Positions 43,622 through 56,300 are shown, counted from the first letter of the stretch. The stretch: 64,000 bases of DNA from Methylotetracoccus oryzae (GCF_006175985.1 NZ_SRSH01000001.1:62001-126000), one strand, 5' to 3'. Program-made: numbers and translations. The notes: generated by a model not told the origin, from the sequence alone.

Positions 43622-44581
43622 TCATTGACCCGGCCTGTCGTCGAAGCGCCGCACGCCGGACTCGAAGACTCCCCGGTGCTCCGCGAGTTCCCGGGCAGTG
43701 AGCAGGAATACACCATCTCCGCCATGCTCGAAGTCGAGCCAGGTGAACGGCACTGCCGGGTACGCCGCCATCAGGGCTTCGGCACTACTGCCGACTTCGA
43801 CGACGAGAACGCCCTCGGGGTTCAGATGATGGATCGCCCCGGCGAGGATCCGACGCACGCAATCGAGTCCGTCTTCCCCCGACTCCAGCCCCAGTCGAGG
43901 CTCCGCGTGGTACTCGGCCGGCAAGGCTTCCCACTCGCCGCAGCTGACATACGGGGGGTTGCTGACGATGATGTCGTAGCGAGCGGCCCCCAGACCGGCA
44001 AACAGGTCGGAGCCGATCAACTCGACGGCGTCCTCGACGCCGTGGCGCTGTACGTTTTCCCTGGCAACAGCGAGGGCTTCCTGAGATACGTCCACCGCAT
44101 CGATGGCAGCCTCCGGGAAGACATGCGCACACAGGATCGCAATACAGCCTGAGCCTGTACATAAATCGAGCACCGACTGGATCTGCTCGGGATCTATCCA
44201 CGGCACGAAGCGATTCAGGATGAGTTCGGCCAGTGGGGAGCGCGGCACCAGCACGCGCTCGTCGACCCGGAATGCGAGTCCACCAAACCAGGCCTCGCCG
44301 AGCAGATAAGCCAGCGGCTTGCGCTCCGCGATGCGCTGCTCCACCCGATCGACGATGCGCGCGCGCTCCTCCGGCGTCAACGCCGCCCCGAGGTAGATCG
44401 CCGGCAAATCATGCGGCTGGTGCAGCGTATGCAGGACCAGCGCCGCGGCTTCATCGAATGCGGTCGCAGTGCCATGGCCAAAACACAATCCCGCTGCGGC
44501 GAAGCGGCTGGAGGCCCACCGGATGTAGTCGCGAATCGTCGCCAATGTTCCGACGACCGTCGTCCGAGACTCGTTCGTCAT
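43622..44581 (-). CDS. prmB: Ribosomal protein L3 glutamine methyltransferase PrmB
   Basis: A 319-residue SAM-dependent N5-glutamine methyltransferase that modifies L3. The helical N-terminal domain ([20 protein letters not shown]) is followed by the Rossmann domain with [16 protein letters not shown] and the catalytic NPPY in IVSNPPYVS (about residue 205). The N-terminal domain distinguishes it from PrmC. The ATG at 44581 overlaps the argC stop. The prmB-aroC order is common in gammaproteobacteria. Confidence 0.94.
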   Translation of the reverse strand: MTNESRTTVVGTLATIRDYIRWASSRFAAAGLCFGHGTATAFDEAAALVLHTLHQPHDLPAIYLGAALTPEERARIVDRVEQRIAERKPLAYLLGEAWFGGLAFRVDERVLVPRSPLAELILNRFVPWIDPEQIQSVLDLCTGSGCIAILCAHVFPEAAIDAVDVSQEALAVARENVQRHGVEDAVELIGSDLFAGLGAARYDIIVSNPPYVSCGEWEALPAEYHAEPRLGLESGEDGLDCVRRILAGAIHHLNPEGVLVVEVGSSAEALMAAYPAVPFTWLDFEHGGDGVFLLTARELAEHRGVFESGVRRFDDRPGQ

Positions 44582-45609
44582 GGGTACAACCCGATACCGC
44601 GCAGACCCAGATCCTCGTCCCAGCCCAACGCCAGATTCATGCATTGCACTGCCTGGCCCGCGGCTCCCTTCACGAGATTGTCGATCACCGCCAACACCAC
44701 AACGGTGCTGCCCCCTTGCGGACGATGAACGGCGATCTGACAACGATTCGACCCCTTGACGTTGCGCGTATCGGGATGGGAACCAGCCGGCAGCACGTCG
44801 ACGAAAGGCTCGTCCGCGTACCGGGTTTCGAAGGCCTGCTGAAGGTCCGCCGCCGGGTCGGCGAGTTGGGCATACAGCGTCGCGTGGATGCCGCGTATCA
44901 TGGGTAACAGATGCGGCACGAACGTCAAGCCGACCGGCGCGCCGACCCGTCGCTCGAGGCCTTGGACGATCTCCGGCCAGTGGCGGTGACGCGCTGCGCT
45001 GTAGGCCTTGAAGCTTTCCCCGGTCTCGCTCATCAGCAGCGGCAACTCGGCCTTGCGCCCCGCACCGCTGACCCCTGACTTGACGTCTGCGATAAGTCCA
45101 TCGAACCGGATCAGACCGGCCTCCAACAACGGCAGAAAGCCGAGTTGAACCGCCGTCGGATAACAGCCTGGACACGCAATCAGGCGAGCGGCGCGAATGA
45201 ACTCCCGATTGACCTCGGGCAGACCGTACACGGCTTCAGGCAATAGCTGCGGACACGCATGCGGCTCACCGTACCATTCTGCCCAGGTATCGGGGTCGGT
45301 AAGGCGAAAATCCGCCGCGAGGTCGATGACGCGGATGCCGCGTGCCAGCAGTTCAGGCGCCATCCGCATGGCGGTGCCATTGGGCGTGGCGAAAAAAACG
45401 ACATCGCAATCCATCAGCGACGCGACCTCGGCCGGAACGAAATGGGCCTCGACCGCACCGCGAAGATTCGGATAAGCCTCCGCCACGGGGCGGCCGACAT
45501 CGGCCCGCGACGTGACGGCGGTGATGCGGATTTGCGGATGCAGCGCGAGCAGGCGCAACAATTCGACGCCGGTGTACCCGGTACCTCCGACGATGCCTAC
45601 GTCGACCAT
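44578..45609 (-). CDS. argC: N-acetyl-gamma-glutamyl-phosphate reductase
   Basis: A 343-residue NADPH-dependent reductase of arginine biosynthesis. The N-terminal Rossmann motif is [19 protein letters not shown], the catalytic Cys is in [14 protein letters not shown] near residue 150, and VTPHLLPM-type sequence appears as [15 protein letters not shown]. It lies upstream of prmB with a 4-base overlap, and about 100 bases after yjbQ. Confidence 0.97.
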   Translation of the reverse strand: MVDVGIVGGTGYTGVELLRLLALHPQIRITAVTSRADVGRPVAEAYPNLRGAVEAHFVPAEVASLMDCDVVFFATPNGTAMRMAPELLARGIRVIDLAADFRLTDPDTWAEWYGEPHACPQLLPEAVYGLPEVNREFIRAARLIACPGCYPTAVQLGFLPLLEAGLIRFDGLIADVKSGVSGAGRKAELPLLMSETGESFKAYSAARHRHWPEIVQGLERRVGAPVGLTFVPHLLPMIRGIHATLYAQLADPAADLQQAFETRYADEPFVDVLPAGSHPDTRNVKGSNRCQIAVHRPQGGSTVVVLAVIDNLVKGAAGQAVQCMNLALGWDEDLGLRGIGLYP

Positions 45610-45707
45610 AGTCGTTGTTCGTTCCAGCTAATGTTTCCGCGTCGTGAAGACCGGGCTCACCGAGGACCTGTCCGCAGCCGCGACAGGACGCATGCAAGGA
45701 AGAGACG

Positions 45708-46133
45708 TCAGTCGCTCGCACCCCACCGGTCGGAAATAACTGTACAGACGATCGTGCGTTCCGAGCGCGGTCCGTCGAATTCGCAAAAGAAAACGTTTTG
45801 CCACCGTGATAGGCCCAGCCGGCCATCGATGACCGGAATGGTCTCCGAGGGCCCCACCAGCCCCGCCTTAAGATGGGCGTCCCCATTCCCGTCCTGCTGC
45901 TGGTCATGCTGCCAGACACCCTTGGGTATCAGACCGCGCAACAGGCTCAGGACATCACGCGGAACGCTGTCGTCCCAATTTTCCTGGATCATCATCGCGG
46001 CCGTGGCGCCCTGAGCGTAAAGGACCACGATACCATCGCGGACCGCGCTTTGCTCCACCAGATCGCTCACCTGGCGAGTCACGTCGATCAGCTGTTCCCG
46101 GGCCGTCGATTGCAACCGGAGCAGCGCCCGCAT
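45708..46133 (-). CDS. yjbQ: YjbQ family thiamine phosphate synthase-like protein (UPF0047)
   Basis: A 141-residue cytoplasmic protein with the UPF0047 signature DAHLKAGLVGPSETIPV and QNVFFCEFDGPR near the C-terminus; the acidic and His residues form the trimer active site. E. coli YjbQ has weak thiamine phosphate synthase activity. The conserved first His of the QHD-type region is present in VWQHDQQQDGNGDAH. Confidence 0.9.
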   Translation of the reverse strand: MRALLRLQSTAREQLIDVTRQVSDLVEQSAVRDGIVVLYAQGATAAMMIQENWDDSVPRDVLSLLRGLIPKGVWQHDQQQDGNGDAHLKAGLVGPSETIPVIDGRLGLSRWQNVFFCEFDGPRSERTIVCTVISDRWGASD

Positions 46134-46174
46134 GCTATCGACTAGCCGCGAAAGTCACCGAACAATTCGCGTGC

Positions 46175-46210
46175 GTGCTCCACTGGGGCGCGCCCGACCG
46201 GCGGGAGCAC
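46175..46210 (-). terminator. Hairpin between ihfA and yjbQ
   Basis: GTGCTCC (46175-46181) pairs with GGAGCAC (46204-46210) around a GC-rich 22-base loop, 16 bases after the ihfA stop. No T run, so rho-independent termination is doubtful. tRNA-like features were looked for and not found. Confidence 0.3.
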
Positions 46211-46225
46211 GGCCACGCACCGCTG

Positions 46226-46552
46226 TCAGCCCGCGCTCTCGTCACGCTGGTGCGGGGGCGGCTCGAGTCGGGATTGCTCGACGCGGGCCTTGAGTTTCTG
46301 GCCCGCCTTGAAGGTGACGACACGGCGTGCGGTGACCGGGATTTCCTCTCCGGTCTTCGGGTTCCGGCCAGGTCGTTGCCGCTTGTCGCGGAGATCGAAA
46401 TTCCCGAATCCGGACAGCTTTATCGGTGAGCCCGATGCGAGTGCGCTCTTGATGGCTTCGAAGAACTCGTCCACCAGTTCTTTCGCGTCCTTCCGACCGA
46501 GCCCGACCTCGGTGAGCAGTTTTTCGACCATATCGGCTTTTGTCAGTGCCAT
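46226..46552 (-). CDS. ihfA: Integration host factor alpha subunit
   Basis: A 108-residue DNA-bending protein: [20 protein letters not shown], the dimer core, and the DNA-intercalating arm [20 protein letters not shown]. The C-terminal tail after KARVE is slightly longer than in E. coli. It directly follows pheT, as in other gammaproteobacteria. It may help DNA looping at sigma-54 promoters such as the one at 40.4 kb. Confidence 0.96.
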   Translation of the reverse strand: MALTKADMVEKLLTEVGLGRKDAKELVDEFFEAIKSALASGSPIKLSGFGNFDLRDKRQRPGRNPKTGEEIPVTARRVVTFKAGQKLKARVEQSRLEPPPHQRDESAG

Positions 46553-46556
46553 CGGT

Positions 46557-48935
46557 TCAAGCCCTCAATTCGGCAGCCAGTTCAGTTGTTAACCGCTCCA
46601 TGACCAGTCCAACGACCTGGTCGACGCGCGCGTCCGTCAATGTCTCATCGTCCGCCTGGAGGATCAGGCCGAACGCGATGCTCTTCTTCCCGTCCGCTAT
46701 GCCGGTGCCCTGATACACGTCGAACAGCACGACGCGGCGGATGAGATCTTCCCCGGCGGCCCTCACGCAAGCCACCACGTCTGCGCTTGTAATGACCTCA
46801 TCGACGACGACAGCCAGATCACGACGAACGCGCGGGAATTTCGACAGTGGCGTGAAGCGGGGTACCCGACGCCCCAGACTCTGGGCCAGTTCGAGTTCAA
46901 AGAGGAAAACGTTCTGCCCGAATCCGAGCGACTTTTGCAACGCCGGGTGCAGCATCCCCAGACAACCGGCACGCTGACCCGCAATCAGAATGGCGGCCGT
47001 CTGCCCCGGGTGCAGAGCCGGATGTTCGGCCGTGACGAAGCTCAACTCGGTGGCACGGCCGGAAAGCATGAACATCGCCTCGAGGTCACCCTTGATGTCG
47101 AAGAAGTCGATTTCACCCGCCGCCGCGGACCATTGCTCCGGCCATCGCGGCCCCATCGCCAGACCGGCGAGCACGTTCGGCTGCTGCAAGCCTTCGGGAG
47201 CATTGATGAACTTCGCGCCGACCTCGAACAGCCTCACACGCGATTCCTGGCGTGCCTGATTCTTCAGCGCGGCATCGAGCAAGCCCGCCCACAGAGTCGT
47301 CCTCATCACGGCCATTTCGGCGGAGATCGGGTTCTTGACCGCTAGTGACGGCACGTCCGGCTCCAGACGCTGCAACAGCGTCGGCTCCACGAAACTGTAG
47401 GTAATCGCCTCCTGATATCCGCGATCAACGAGCGCATCCCGGAACCGGTCGGCGTCGAGCCGGTGTTCGGTGGCCGGCTGCATCGTGGCCGGCAGCATGG
47501 GCGCCCGCTGCGGAATGCGGTCGTAGCCGTAGACCCGCCCCACTTCTTCAATCAGATCGATCTCTCGGGTGATATCGAAGCGGAAACTGGGAGGACGGAC
47601 GCGCCATCCATCGCTGTGACTCGAGACCTGCATCGACAGGCGTCGCAGGATGCTCTCGACCAAATCCGCGTCGATCGCAAGCCCGAGCACCTTTTCGACT
47701 CGATCGGCGCGCAGGACGATTTCATCGCGCACCGGCAAAGTGCCGGGTTCACTAACGTCGAACACCGGACCGGGCTCGCCGCCGACCAGATCGATGATCA
47801 ACTGCGTGCAACGCTCGATCGCCCGCATCTGGAGTTCGGGATCAACGCCGCGCTCGAAGCGATGCGAGGACTCCGTCGCCAAGCCATAGCGACGCGCGCG
47901 CCCGCTGATCGCCGTCGGTGCAAAGAAGGCACACTCGACGAACAGGTCGCGCGTCTCGGCCGTCACGGCGGAATCGCGACCGCCCATGATCCCGGCCAGG
48001 GCCAGCGGGCGATCGCGGTCGGCAATCACCAGCGTGTCCGTATCGGGCTCGACGGTCTGGTCGTTCAGCAAGGTCAGACGGTCTCCGGCGCGCGCAAAGC
48101 GGACCTCGATCGCGCCCTTCAGTCGGGCCAGATCGAAGGCGTGCAGCGGCTGCCCGAGTTCCAGCAGGACATAGTTGGTCACGTCGACGACGGGATCCAG
48201 CGATCTTACGCCACTGCGGCGCAAGCGCTCCTTCATCCATAGCGGCGTGACGACGCCGCCACGAATGTTCCGGATGATCCGGCCCAGGTAACGCGGGCAG
48301 GCTTCCGGCGCCGTCACGGCAACCGGAAAGACCTCGCTGCCGATGACCGCGATGGATGGCGACACCGGCTCCGGCGCTGCCTGCCCAAAAAGCACGGCAA
48401 CCTCGCGCGCAATGCCTTCCACGCTGAGGCAGTCGGCACGGTTTGGGGTCAGGTCGACTTCCAGGATCTGATCGTCGAGGTCCAGGTACTCGCGGAAATC
48501 CTGGCCGACTGGGGCATCGACGGGGAGTGGCAACAGTCCCGACGCACTATCCTCCAGCCCCAGTTCCTTGGCCGAGCAGAGCATGCCCTGCGATTCGACA
48601 CCGCGCAGCTTCGACCGGCCGATCGCCATGCCACCCGGTAACCGGGCACCTTCGACAGCCAAGGGTGCGCGCATCCCCACCGCCACATTCGGCGCGCCAC
48701 AGACGATCTGCAACGGCTGAGCCGCACCGATGCCGACCTGGCACACTTTGAGTCGGTCCGCTTGCGGGTGCGGCGCAATGGCTTCGACTTCCGCGACGAC
48801 GACACCGGAAAACGCCGGCGCAGCCGGAACTGCGCTGTCGACTTCCAGACCGGCCATGGTCAACTGGTGCACCAGTTGGCCACTGTCCGCCGCGGGGTCT
48901 ACATAGGTCCTGAGCCACCGTTCACTGAGTCGCAT
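46557..48935 (-). CDS. pheT: Phenylalanyl-tRNA synthetase beta subunit
   Basis: A 792-residue subunit carrying, in order, the N-terminal OB-fold tRNA-binding domain ([20 protein letters not shown]), the B3/B4 editing domain ([20 protein letters not shown]), the B5 helical DNA-binding-like domain, the catalytic-like core ([15 protein letters not shown]) and the C-terminal anticodon-binding domain ([17 protein letters not shown]). Length is typical. It is 4 bases from ihfA and 30 bases from pheS. Confidence 0.97.
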   Translation of the reverse strand: MRLSERWLRTYVDPAADSGQLVHQLTMAGLEVDSAVPAAPAFSGVVVAEVEAIAPHPQADRLKVCQVGIGAAQPLQIVCGAPNVAVGMRAPLAVEGARLPGGMAIGRSKLRGVESQGMLCSAKELGLEDSASGLLPLPVDAPVGQDFREYLDLDDQILEVDLTPNRADCLSVEGIAREVAVLFGQAAPEPVSPSIAVIGSEVFPVAVTAPEACPRYLGRIIRNIRGGVVTPLWMKERLRRSGVRSLDPVVDVTNYVLLELGQPLHAFDLARLKGAIEVRFARAGDRLTLLNDQTVEPDTDTLVIADRDRPLALAGIMGGRDSAVTAETRDLFVECAFFAPTAISGRARRYGLATESSHRFERGVDPELQMRAIERCTQLIIDLVGGEPGPVFDVSEPGTLPVRDEIVLRADRVEKVLGLAIDADLVESILRRLSMQVSSHSDGWRVRPPSFRFDITREIDLIEEVGRVYGYDRIPQRAPMLPATMQPATEHRLDADRFRDALVDRGYQEAITYSFVEPTLLQRLEPDVPSLAVKNPISAEMAVMRTTLWAGLLDAALKNQARQESRVRLFEVGAKFINAPEGLQQPNVLAGLAMGPRWPEQWSAAAGEIDFFDIKGDLEAMFMLSGRATELSFVTAEHPALHPGQTAAILIAGQRAGCLGMLHPALQKSLGFGQNVFLFELELAQSLGRRVPRFTPLSKFPRVRRDLAVVVDEVITSADVVACVRAAGEDLIRRVVLFDVYQGTGIADGKKSIAFGLILQADDETLTDARVDQVVGLVMERLTTELAAELRA

Positions 48936-48965
48936 GATACCGTCCGAAAACTGCTGCCAACGCCG

Positions 48966-50065
<1,100 letters not shown>

Positions 50066-50085
50066 TGCGCGAGGAAGAAGGACGG

Positions 50086-50433
50086 TCAGCCTTGGGCGAT
50101 GCGCGCCAACTCCGCGAAGGCGGTCTTGTCGTGCACGGCGATGTCAGCCAGCACTTTGCGGTCCATGTCGACCGAAGCCTTCTTCAAGCCATCCATGAAA
50201 CGGCTGTATGACAGTCCGCATTCACGCGCGGCGGCGTTGATGCGGGTGATCCACAGAGCACGGAATTGCCGCTTGCGCTGACGGCGGTCGCGATACGCGT
50301 ATTGACCGGCCTTGATGACCGCCTGTTTGGCGACGCGATAAACGCGGCTGCGGGCACCGTAGTAACCCTTGGCCGCCTTCAGGACCTTCTTGTGTCTGGC
50401 TCTCGCGGTGACTCCGCGCTTGACTCTAGGCAT
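50086..50433 (-). CDS. rplT: 50S ribosomal protein L20
   Basis: A 115-residue basic ribosomal protein, [20 protein letters not shown] at the start and the globular RNA-binding C-terminus ([19 protein letters not shown]). It binds 23S rRNA early in assembly and in E. coli represses rpmI-rplT translation. Third gene of infC-rpmI-rplT. Confidence 0.97.
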   Translation of the reverse strand: MPRVKRGVTARARHKKVLKAAKGYYGARSRVYRVAKQAVIKAGQYAYRDRRQRKRQFRALWITRINAAARECGLSYSRFMDGLKKASVDMDRKVLADIAVHDKTAFAELARIAQG

Positions 50434-50469
50434 ACCGCCTCCTCACAAATTCGCTTCGAAAATAACGGG

Positions 50470-50667
50470 TCAACTGTACGGCAGGAGACGGGCTGCAGAC
50501 TTGCTGTCGGAGGCGTGAATCGTATACGCCTTCCGCAACTGCCGCTTCCGCTTGGTCGTCTTCTTGGTCAGGATGTGCCGACGGTGCGAATGGTTGCATT
50601 TGAAACTGCCGGAGGCAGTCCGCTTGAAACGCTTCGCCGCGCCGCGATTCGTCTTCATTTTGGGCAT
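50470..50667 (-). CDS. rpmI: 50S ribosomal protein L35
   Basis: A 65-residue basic protein with the L35 pattern [20 protein letters not shown] and [20 protein letters not shown]. It is 28 bases after infC and 36 before rplT, the standard order. Confidence 0.96.
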   Translation of the reverse strand: MPKMKTNRGAAKRFKRTASGSFKCNHSHRRHILTKKTTKRKRQLRKAYTIHASDSKSAARLLPYS

Positions 50668-50695
50668 GATCGGTCTCTCAATCGTTTTCGGTAGC

Positions 50696-51223
50696 TTACT
50701 TTTTCTTTTTCGGCGCCAGCGTCATGATCATCTGCTTCCCTTCCATCTTCGGATGCTGCTCGACCGTTGCATATTCCACCAGGTCGTTCTCGACCCGTTG
50801 CAGCAACTCCATTCCCAACTCGCGATGGGCCAGCTCCCGGCCGCGGAAGCGGCAGGTCACCTTGGCCTTGTCACCCTCGGTCAGAAATCGGGTCAGGTTC
50901 CGAAGCTTGATCTGATAGTCGCCCTCGTCGGTTCCGGGACGGAACTTGACTTCCTTGACGTGAATCAGCTTCTGCTTTTTCTTCGCCGCCGCCAGCTTCT
51001 TGTTCTGCTCGAAACGGAATTTCCCGAAATCCATGACCCGGCAAACCGGAGGGTCTGCGGTGGGGGAAATTTCGACCAGATCCAACTCGGCGTCGTAGGC
51101 AATCTGCTGGGCCTGCCGTACCGGCACGACACCGGCCTGGTTGCCTTCCGCATCGATCAGACGCACCATCGGCGCCGTGATCTGTTCGTTCAGGCGCGGA
51201 TCCTTTTTATCGTGGGCAGTGAT
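50696..51223 (-). CDS. infC: Translation initiation factor IF-3, with AUC start codon
   Basis: A 175-residue factor when read from an ATC codon at 51223; GGAGG lies 7 bases upstream. The first residues from that start are the expected IF-3 type (I)[19 protein letters not shown], continuing into [18 protein letters not shown]. The first ATG in frame (51169) would remove this conserved N-terminal part. The C-terminal domain ends [13 protein letters not shown]-like as [20 protein letters not shown]. coli infC starts with AUU, a codon IF-3 itself discriminates against, giving autoregulation; AUC is rejected by IF-3 in the same way. Confidence 0.93.
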   Translation of the reverse strand: MTAHDKKDPRLNEQITAPMVRLIDAEGNQAGVVPVRQAQQIAYDAELDLVEISPTADPPVCRVMDFGKFRFEQNKKLAAAKKKQKLIHVKEVKFRPGTDEGDYQIKLRNLTRFLTEGDKAKVTCRFRGRELAHRELGMELLQRVENDLVEYATVEQHPKMEGKQMIMTLAPKKKK

Positions 51224-51242
51224 ACTTATTCCTCCAGCGCTG

Positions 51243-53165
51243 TCATTCTCCGGACGGTCCGCGTTTGTCGGCCGCCTCTTTTCTGAACCGTTCAGCCAAG
51301 TCGCTCAGGACCAGGGCACCGAGATCGGCGCCATTCTGAGTGCGGACGGAGACCGTTTCAGACTCTTCCTCTTTGGGCCCGACGACAAGCAAATACGGGA
51401 CCCGTTGCATCGAGTGATCGCGGATTTTAAAGCCGATCTTCTCATTTCTCAAGTCCACCCGGACCCGAAAGCCTTGAACTGCCAGCGTTTCGACCACGCG
51501 GCGCGCATAATCGGCCTGACGGTCGGTGATATTCATGACCACCGCCTGCACCGGCGCGAGCCAGAAGGGGAAGAAACCCGCGTGATGCTCGATCAAGATT
51601 CCGAGGAAGCGCTCCATCGAACCAAGGATCGCCCGATGCAGCATCACCGGCGTCCGGCGCGAGCTGTCCTCGGCCACGTAGACGGCACCCAGGCGCTCCG
51701 GCATCGAGAAGTCCACCTGTATCGTGCCGCATTGCCAGATTCGCCCGAGGCAGTCCTTGAGCGAGAACTCGATCTTTGGCCCGTAGAACGCGCCCTCACC
51801 CGGCTGCAGCTGCCACTCGAGACCTTTGGCATCGAGCGCCTGCGCCAGGGCCGCCTCGGCCTTGTCCCACACTTCGTCGGAGCCCACCCGCTTTTCCGGA
51901 CGCGTCGACAGCTTGATCAACACCTGATCGAATCCGAAGTCCGCGTACACTCGGAACAGCAGGTCGATGAACAGCGACACTTCCGGCTGAATCTGGTCGT
52001 CCGAGCAGAAGATATGGGCATCGTCTTGCGTGAACGAGCGCAGCCGCATGACGCCGTGCAACACGCCGGACAATTCGTTGCGGTGACAGGAGCCGAACTC
52101 GGCCAGTCGCAGCGGCAGGTCGCGGTAGCTCTTCAAACCCTGGTTGTAGACCTGCACGTGGCACGGGCAGTTCATCGGCTTGATCGCATAGTCGCGCTCA
52201 TCCGCCTGGGTCGTGAACATCTCGTCGGCGAATTTATCCCAGTGACCCGACTTCTCCCAGAGACTGCGCGACACCACCTGCGGCGTCCGAATCTCCTGGT
52301 AGCCGTTGTCGCGAAACACGTCGCGCATGTACTGCTCCACCGCCTGCCACAGCGTCCAGCCGTTCGGATGCCAGAACACCATGCCGGGCGCCTCTTCCTG
52401 CAGATGGAACAGCCCCAACTGCTTACCGAGCTTGCGGTGATCGCGCTTCTCGGCCTCTTCCAGCCGATGCAGGTAGTCGTCGAGACTTTTCTTGTCCGAC
52501 CATGCCGTACCGTAGATCCGCTGGAGCATCTCGTTCCGGGAATCGCCGCGCCAATAGGCGCCGGCAACCCGCATCAGTTTGAACGCCTTTAAATGCCCCG
52601 TGTGCGGCACGTGCGGACCGCGACACAGATCGACGAAGTCACCCTGGGCGTACAGAGAGATGACCTCCCCTGCCGGAATCTCCCGAATGATCTCCGCCTT
52701 GTAGCGCTCACCCAGTCCGCTGAAGTACTCGACTGCCTCGTCCCTGGGCATGACCGAGCGCGCGACCGGCAGCGCTGCCGCGGACAACTCCGCCATCTTC
52801 CGCTCAATCGCCTCGAGGTCTTCAGGCGTAAATGGGCGTTCGAACGCGAAATCGTAATAGAATCCGTCCTCGACCACGGGACCGATCGTGACCTGAGCCG
52901 ACGGATACAGCGACTTGACCGCCTCCGCCAGGAGATGCGCCGTCGAGTGACGGATGATCTCCAGACCTTCCGGCTGTTTGGCCGTGATGATCGCCACCTC
53001 GGCGTCCTGCTCGATGAGGTGCGAGGTATCGACCAGACGACCATCAACCCGGCCCGCGAGAGCAGCCCGAGCCAGTCCCACACCGATCGATTCGGCGACC
53101 TGCATGACACTGACGACGCCGGGGAATTCCCGGCGCGAACCGTCCGGCAGCGTGATGACGGGCAT
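51243..53165 (-). CDS. thrS: Threonyl-tRNA synthetase
   Basis: A 640-residue class II synthetase: N-terminal TGS domain ([16 protein letters not shown]), the zinc/editing domain with [10 protein letters not shown], motif 2 in the catalytic core ([20 protein letters not shown]) and the C-terminal anticodon-binding domain. The start at 53165 is the family start; the longer frame runs into the tRNA terminator. It lies upstream of infC with a 19-base gap and downstream of tRNA-Val. Confidence 0.97.
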   Translation of the reverse strand: MPVITLPDGSRREFPGVVSVMQVAESIGVGLARAALAGRVDGRLVDTSHLIEQDAEVAIITAKQPEGLEIIRHSTAHLLAEAVKSLYPSAQVTIGPVVEDGFYYDFAFERPFTPEDLEAIERKMAELSAAALPVARSVMPRDEAVEYFSGLGERYKAEIIREIPAGEVISLYAQGDFVDLCRGPHVPHTGHLKAFKLMRVAGAYWRGDSRNEMLQRIYGTAWSDKKSLDDYLHRLEEAEKRDHRKLGKQLGLFHLQEEAPGMVFWHPNGWTLWQAVEQYMRDVFRDNGYQEIRTPQVVSRSLWEKSGHWDKFADEMFTTQADERDYAIKPMNCPCHVQVYNQGLKSYRDLPLRLAEFGSCHRNELSGVLHGVMRLRSFTQDDAHIFCSDDQIQPEVSLFIDLLFRVYADFGFDQVLIKLSTRPEKRVGSDEVWDKAEAALAQALDAKGLEWQLQPGEGAFYGPKIEFSLKDCLGRIWQCGTIQVDFSMPERLGAVYVAEDSSRRTPVMLHRAILGSMERFLGILIEHHAGFFPFWLAPVQAVVMNITDRQADYARRVVETLAVQGFRVRVDLRNEKIGFKIRDHSMQRVPYLLVVGPKEEESETVSVRTQNGADLGALVLSDLAERFRKEAADKRGPSGE

Positions 53166-53212
53166 GATCCGCTCTAGCCTGAGGTGTGATGAGAATTCGT
53201 GCCGCGAGAAAC

Positions 53213-53235
53213 AAAAAAGCATCGCCGAGCGATGC
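53213..53235 (-). terminator. Rho-independent terminator between tRNA-Val and thrS
   Basis: On the minus strand GCATCGC-TCG-GCGATGC is followed directly by six T. It sits about 18 bases after the tRNA and 47 before the thrS start, so thrS needs readthrough or a promoter inside this small gap. Confidence 0.9.
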
Positions 53236-53253
53236 CTGTTTCCTGCAGCCATT

Positions 53254-53330
53254 TGGTAGGCGCGATTGGACTCGAACCAACGACCCCCACCATGTCAAGG
53301 TGGTGCTCTAACCAACTGAGCTACGCGCCT
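53254..53330 (-). tRNA. tRNA-Val (anticodon GAC)
   Basis: A 77-base cloverleaf on the minus strand: acceptor AGGCGCG/CGCGCCT, D arm GCTCAGTTGGTTAGAGC, anticodon stem CCACC/GGTGG with loop TTGACAT (anticodon GAC), T arm with GTTCGAGTC, and encoded CCA end. The body is almost identical to E. coli valine tRNA GAC. Confidence 0.97.
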
Positions 53331-53357
53331 GCACTGCCCGTAACAGGGCAAGCGCGC

Positions 53358-53387
53358 ATAGTACCGGGAATTCAGACCTCGGGTCAA
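53358..53387 (-). promoter_or_regulatory. Promoter of tRNA-Val
   Basis: On the minus strand TTGACC and TACTAT are 18 bases apart, about 30 bases upstream of the tRNA. A GC-rich stretch (GCGCGC) follows the -10, like the discriminator of stringently controlled stable RNA promoters. Confidence 0.6.
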
Positions 53388-53499
53388 GCCCATCGAGATG
53401 CGACGGGGCAGCCACCTTGCTTCCGCCCTTTCACAGGACCGTAGTGCGAAAAATCATGTTAAATGTACCGAATCCCACTCGCTCACCGACCTCATCGCG

Positions 53500-54207
53500 A
53501 TGAAAACAGCCCACGTCATTCGCCACGTCCCCTTCGAAGACCTCGGCAATCTGGCCCCCGCGCTCGCCGCTGCGGGCTTTACCGTGGACTATTCCGAAGC
53601 CGGGCTCGACGATCTGGCCTCTTTCGATGCGGCCGGCCCGGACCTTTTGATCGTGCTGGGCGGCCCGATCGGGGTTTACGAAGAGCATGCCTACCCATTT
53701 CTTGCCGATGAGCTGCGACTGCTCGAGCGACGCCTCGCGGCCGACCGCCCCACGCTGGGCATTTGTCTCGGCGCGCAACTGATTGCCGCTGCGCTCGGCG
53801 CCCGCGTCTATCCCGGCGCACGGGGCAAGGAAATCGGCTGGTCGACACTCCATCCCGGGTCCGACCTCACCGCTGCTTCTCCCCTGGCGGATCTCATCGC
53901 CGACGGCGTCGAGGTACTGCATTGGCACGGCGACACCTTTGATCTACCGGACGGGGCGACGCACCTCGCCGCAAGCACCCTGTACCAGAACCAAGCCTTC
54001 GGCTGGGGCAAGCGGACGCTGGCGCTGCAGTTCCACCCGGAAGTCACCCGCACCGGCCTCGAGCGCTGGTATATCGGCCATGCCTGCGAACTGTCTCAGG
54101 CCGGTCTGGATCCGGCGGCAATGAGGGCCGAAGGCGCTGTCAAGGCACCGCGCCTCGCCCAGGCGGCGGCGACTTTCTGGCAGGCCTGGCTGGCCGATGG
54201 CAGCTAA
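53500..54207 (+). CDS. Class I glutamine amidotransferase-like protein
   Basis: A 235-residue single-domain protein with the triad of class I glutamine amidotransferases: Cys in LGICLGAQLIAAALGA (about residue 88) and His-x-Glu in LQFHPEVTRTG. It resembles the GMP synthase-like stand-alone amidotransferases (glutamine hydrolysis, partner unknown). The start at 53500 (MKTAHVIRHVPFEDLG) is the family start. It is convergent with uvrB. Confidence 0.9.
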   Translation: MKTAHVIRHVPFEDLGNLAPALAAAGFTVDYSEAGLDDLASFDAAGPDLLIVLGGPIGVYEEHAYPFLADELRLLERRLAADRPTLGICLGAQLIAAALGARVYPGARGKEIGWSTLHPGSDLTAASPLADLIADGVEVLHWHGDTFDLPDGATHLAASTLYQNQAFGWGKRTLALQFHPEVTRTGLERWYIGHACELSQAGLDPAAMRAEGAVKAPRLAQAAATFWQAWLADGS

Positions 54208-54248
54208 GCTCGCCCTCCGGAGAACGACCGGGCGGACCGCAGCCGACT

Positions 54249-56300
54249 TCAAGCCTCGAAGGACACGGATCGGATCTGCTGGATCTGGTCTCTCAGCCGC
54301 GCCGCTTCCTCGAACTCCAAATCCCGCGCATGGGCATACATCTTGTCCTCGAGCTGTTTGATAAGCCGCGCCGCTTCCTTCGGCGCCATCGGCGCGTATT
54401 CGGCCGGCGTCTCGGCCACGCGCTTGCGGCCAGGTTTGCTGTTCCGCGCAAACCCCACGCCCGGGATCGGCACCTCCAGGATATCGGTGACGGCCTTGCT
54501 GATGCCGCGCGGCGTCAGCCCATGGAGTTCGTTGTAGCTGCGTTGCTTGCACCGACGCCGTTCGGTTTCCTCGATCGCCCGTTCCATGGATCCCGTCATC
54601 CGGTCGGCATAGAGGATCGCCTTGCCGGTGAGGTTGCGTGCAGCCCGGCCAATCGTCTGAATGAGCGATACGGTCGAGCGCAGGAAACCCTCCTTGTCTG
54701 CATCCAGTATCGCGACCAGCGAAACCTCCGGAATATCCAGCCCCTCCCGCAGCAGGTTGATACCGACCAGCACATCGAAAACGCCGAGGCGCAGGTCGCG
54801 AATGATCTCGACCCGCTCCACCGTATCGATGTCGGAATGCAGATAACGCACGGCAACGCCATGTTCGAGCAGATACTCGGTCAGGTCCTCTGCCATGCGC
54901 TTGGTCAGCGTCGTCACCAGCACGCGCTCCTTCCGCCCGACGCGCTCACGAACCTCGGACAGCAGATCATCGACCTGCGTCGTAGCCGGCCGCACCTCGA
55001 CCTCGGGATCCACCAGACCCGTCGGCCGCACGACCTGCTCGACCACGACGCCCGAGTGTGTCTGCTCATAGGGACCCGGCGTGGCCGAGATGTAGATGCG
55101 CTGCGGCGAGCGCAGTTCAAACTCCTCGAACCGCAGCGGCCGGTTGTCCAGCGCCGACGGGAGGCGAAAACCGTATTCGACCAGCGTTTCCTTTCGGGAG
55201 CGGTCACCGCGGAACATCGCGCCGATCTGCGGGATCGTCACGTGGCTTTCGTCGATGAACAGCAGTGCATCGGGCGGCAGGTAATCGAACAGCGTCGGCG
55301 GCGAGTCGCCCGCGGCCCGCCCCGAAAGATACCGGGAGTAGTTCTCGATGCCGGGACAATAGCCAACCTCCAGCATGATCTCGATATCGAACAGCGTCCG
55401 TTGCTCGAGTCGCTGCGCCTCGACGAGCTTGTTCATTGAATACAGCTGTTCGAGTCGCTCCTTCAGCTCGACCTTGATTTCCTCGACGGCGGCGACAATC
55501 TTCTCGCGCGGCGTAACGTAATGGGTCTTCGGGTAGACCGTATAGCGGGCAATACGGCTCAGCACCTCCCCCGTTAGCGGATCGAACAGCGACAGGCGCT
55601 CGATCTCGTCATCGAACAACTCGACCCGCAGGGCTTCCTTCTCGCTTTCCGCCGGGTGGATGTCGATCACGTCGCCTCGCACACGGAACGTACCGCGTCG
55701 CAACTCGGTCTCGTTGCGGGTGTACTGCAGCTCGGCGAGGCGCATCAACATCTGGCGCTGGCTGATCATGTCGCCGCGAACCAGATGCAAGACCATCGCA
55801 AAATACGAGGCCGGTTCGCCGAGGCCGTAGATGGCCGAGACGGTCGCCACGATGACCGTGTCGCGTCGTTCCAGCAGCGCCTTGGTCGCCGACAGCCGCA
55901 TCTGCTCGATGTGCTCATTGAGCGACGCGTCCTTCTCGATATAGGTGTCGGACGACGGCACGTAAGCTTCGGGCTGGTAATAGTCGTAATACGAGACGAA
56001 GTACTCGACGGAGTTCTCCGGAAAGAACTCCTTCATCTCCCCGTACAACTGCGCTGCCAGGGTCTTGTTCGGCGCCAGAATCAGCGCCGGGCGCTGCACT
56101 GCCGCGATGACATTGGCCATCGTGAAGGTCTTGCCCGACCCGGTGACACCCAGCAAGGTCTGGTGGACCTCCCCGTCGGCGAGCCCCTCCACGAGCCGCC
56201 GGATGGCCTCGGGCTGATCGCCCGCAGGCGCGAAGCTGCTGTTAAGGCGCAGTTTCTTATCTTTCAGCGGATACAGATTGCTGGTTTGATCGGTTATCAT
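54249..56300 (-). CDS. uvrB: Excinuclease ABC subunit UvrB
   Basis: A 683-residue DNA-damage recognition helicase: Walker [15 protein letters not shown] near residue 52, the beta-hairpin region [25 protein letters not shown]-like [11 protein letters not shown] and the C-terminal UVR domain ([20 protein letters not shown]). The ATG at 56300 is preferred; a TTG 13 codons upstream extends the frame. Divergent from the aminotransferase gene. Confidence 0.97.
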   Translation of the reverse strand: MITDQTSNLYPLKDKKLRLNSSFAPAGDQPEAIRRLVEGLADGEVHQTLLGVTGSGKTFTMANVIAAVQRPALILAPNKTLAAQLYGEMKEFFPENSVEYFVSYYDYYQPEAYVPSSDTYIEKDASLNEHIEQMRLSATKALLERRDTVIVATVSAIYGLGEPASYFAMVLHLVRGDMISQRQMLMRLAELQYTRNETELRRGTFRVRGDVIDIHPAESEKEALRVELFDDEIERLSLFDPLTGEVLSRIARYTVYPKTHYVTPREKIVAAVEEIKVELKERLEQLYSMNKLVEAQRLEQRTLFDIEIMLEVGYCPGIENYSRYLSGRAAGDSPPTLFDYLPPDALLFIDESHVTIPQIGAMFRGDRSRKETLVEYGFRLPSALDNRPLRFEEFELRSPQRIYISATPGPYEQTHSGVVVEQVVRPTGLVDPEVEVRPATTQVDDLLSEVRERVGRKERVLVTTLTKRMAEDLTEYLLEHGVAVRYLHSDIDTVERVEIIRDLRLGVFDVLVGINLLREGLDIPEVSLVAILDADKEGFLRSTVSLIQTIGRAARNLTGKAILYADRMTGSMERAIEETERRRCKQRSYNELHGLTPRGISKAVTDILEVPIPGVGFARNSKPGRKRVAETPAEYAPMAPKEAARLIKQLEDKMYAHARDLEFEEAARLRDQIQQIRSVSFEA

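Noticed and set aside
46134-46225. tRNA-Pro next to ihfA, as in some genomes
   Set aside because: Only one GC-rich hairpin is present; no T-loop or anticodon stem can be drawn.
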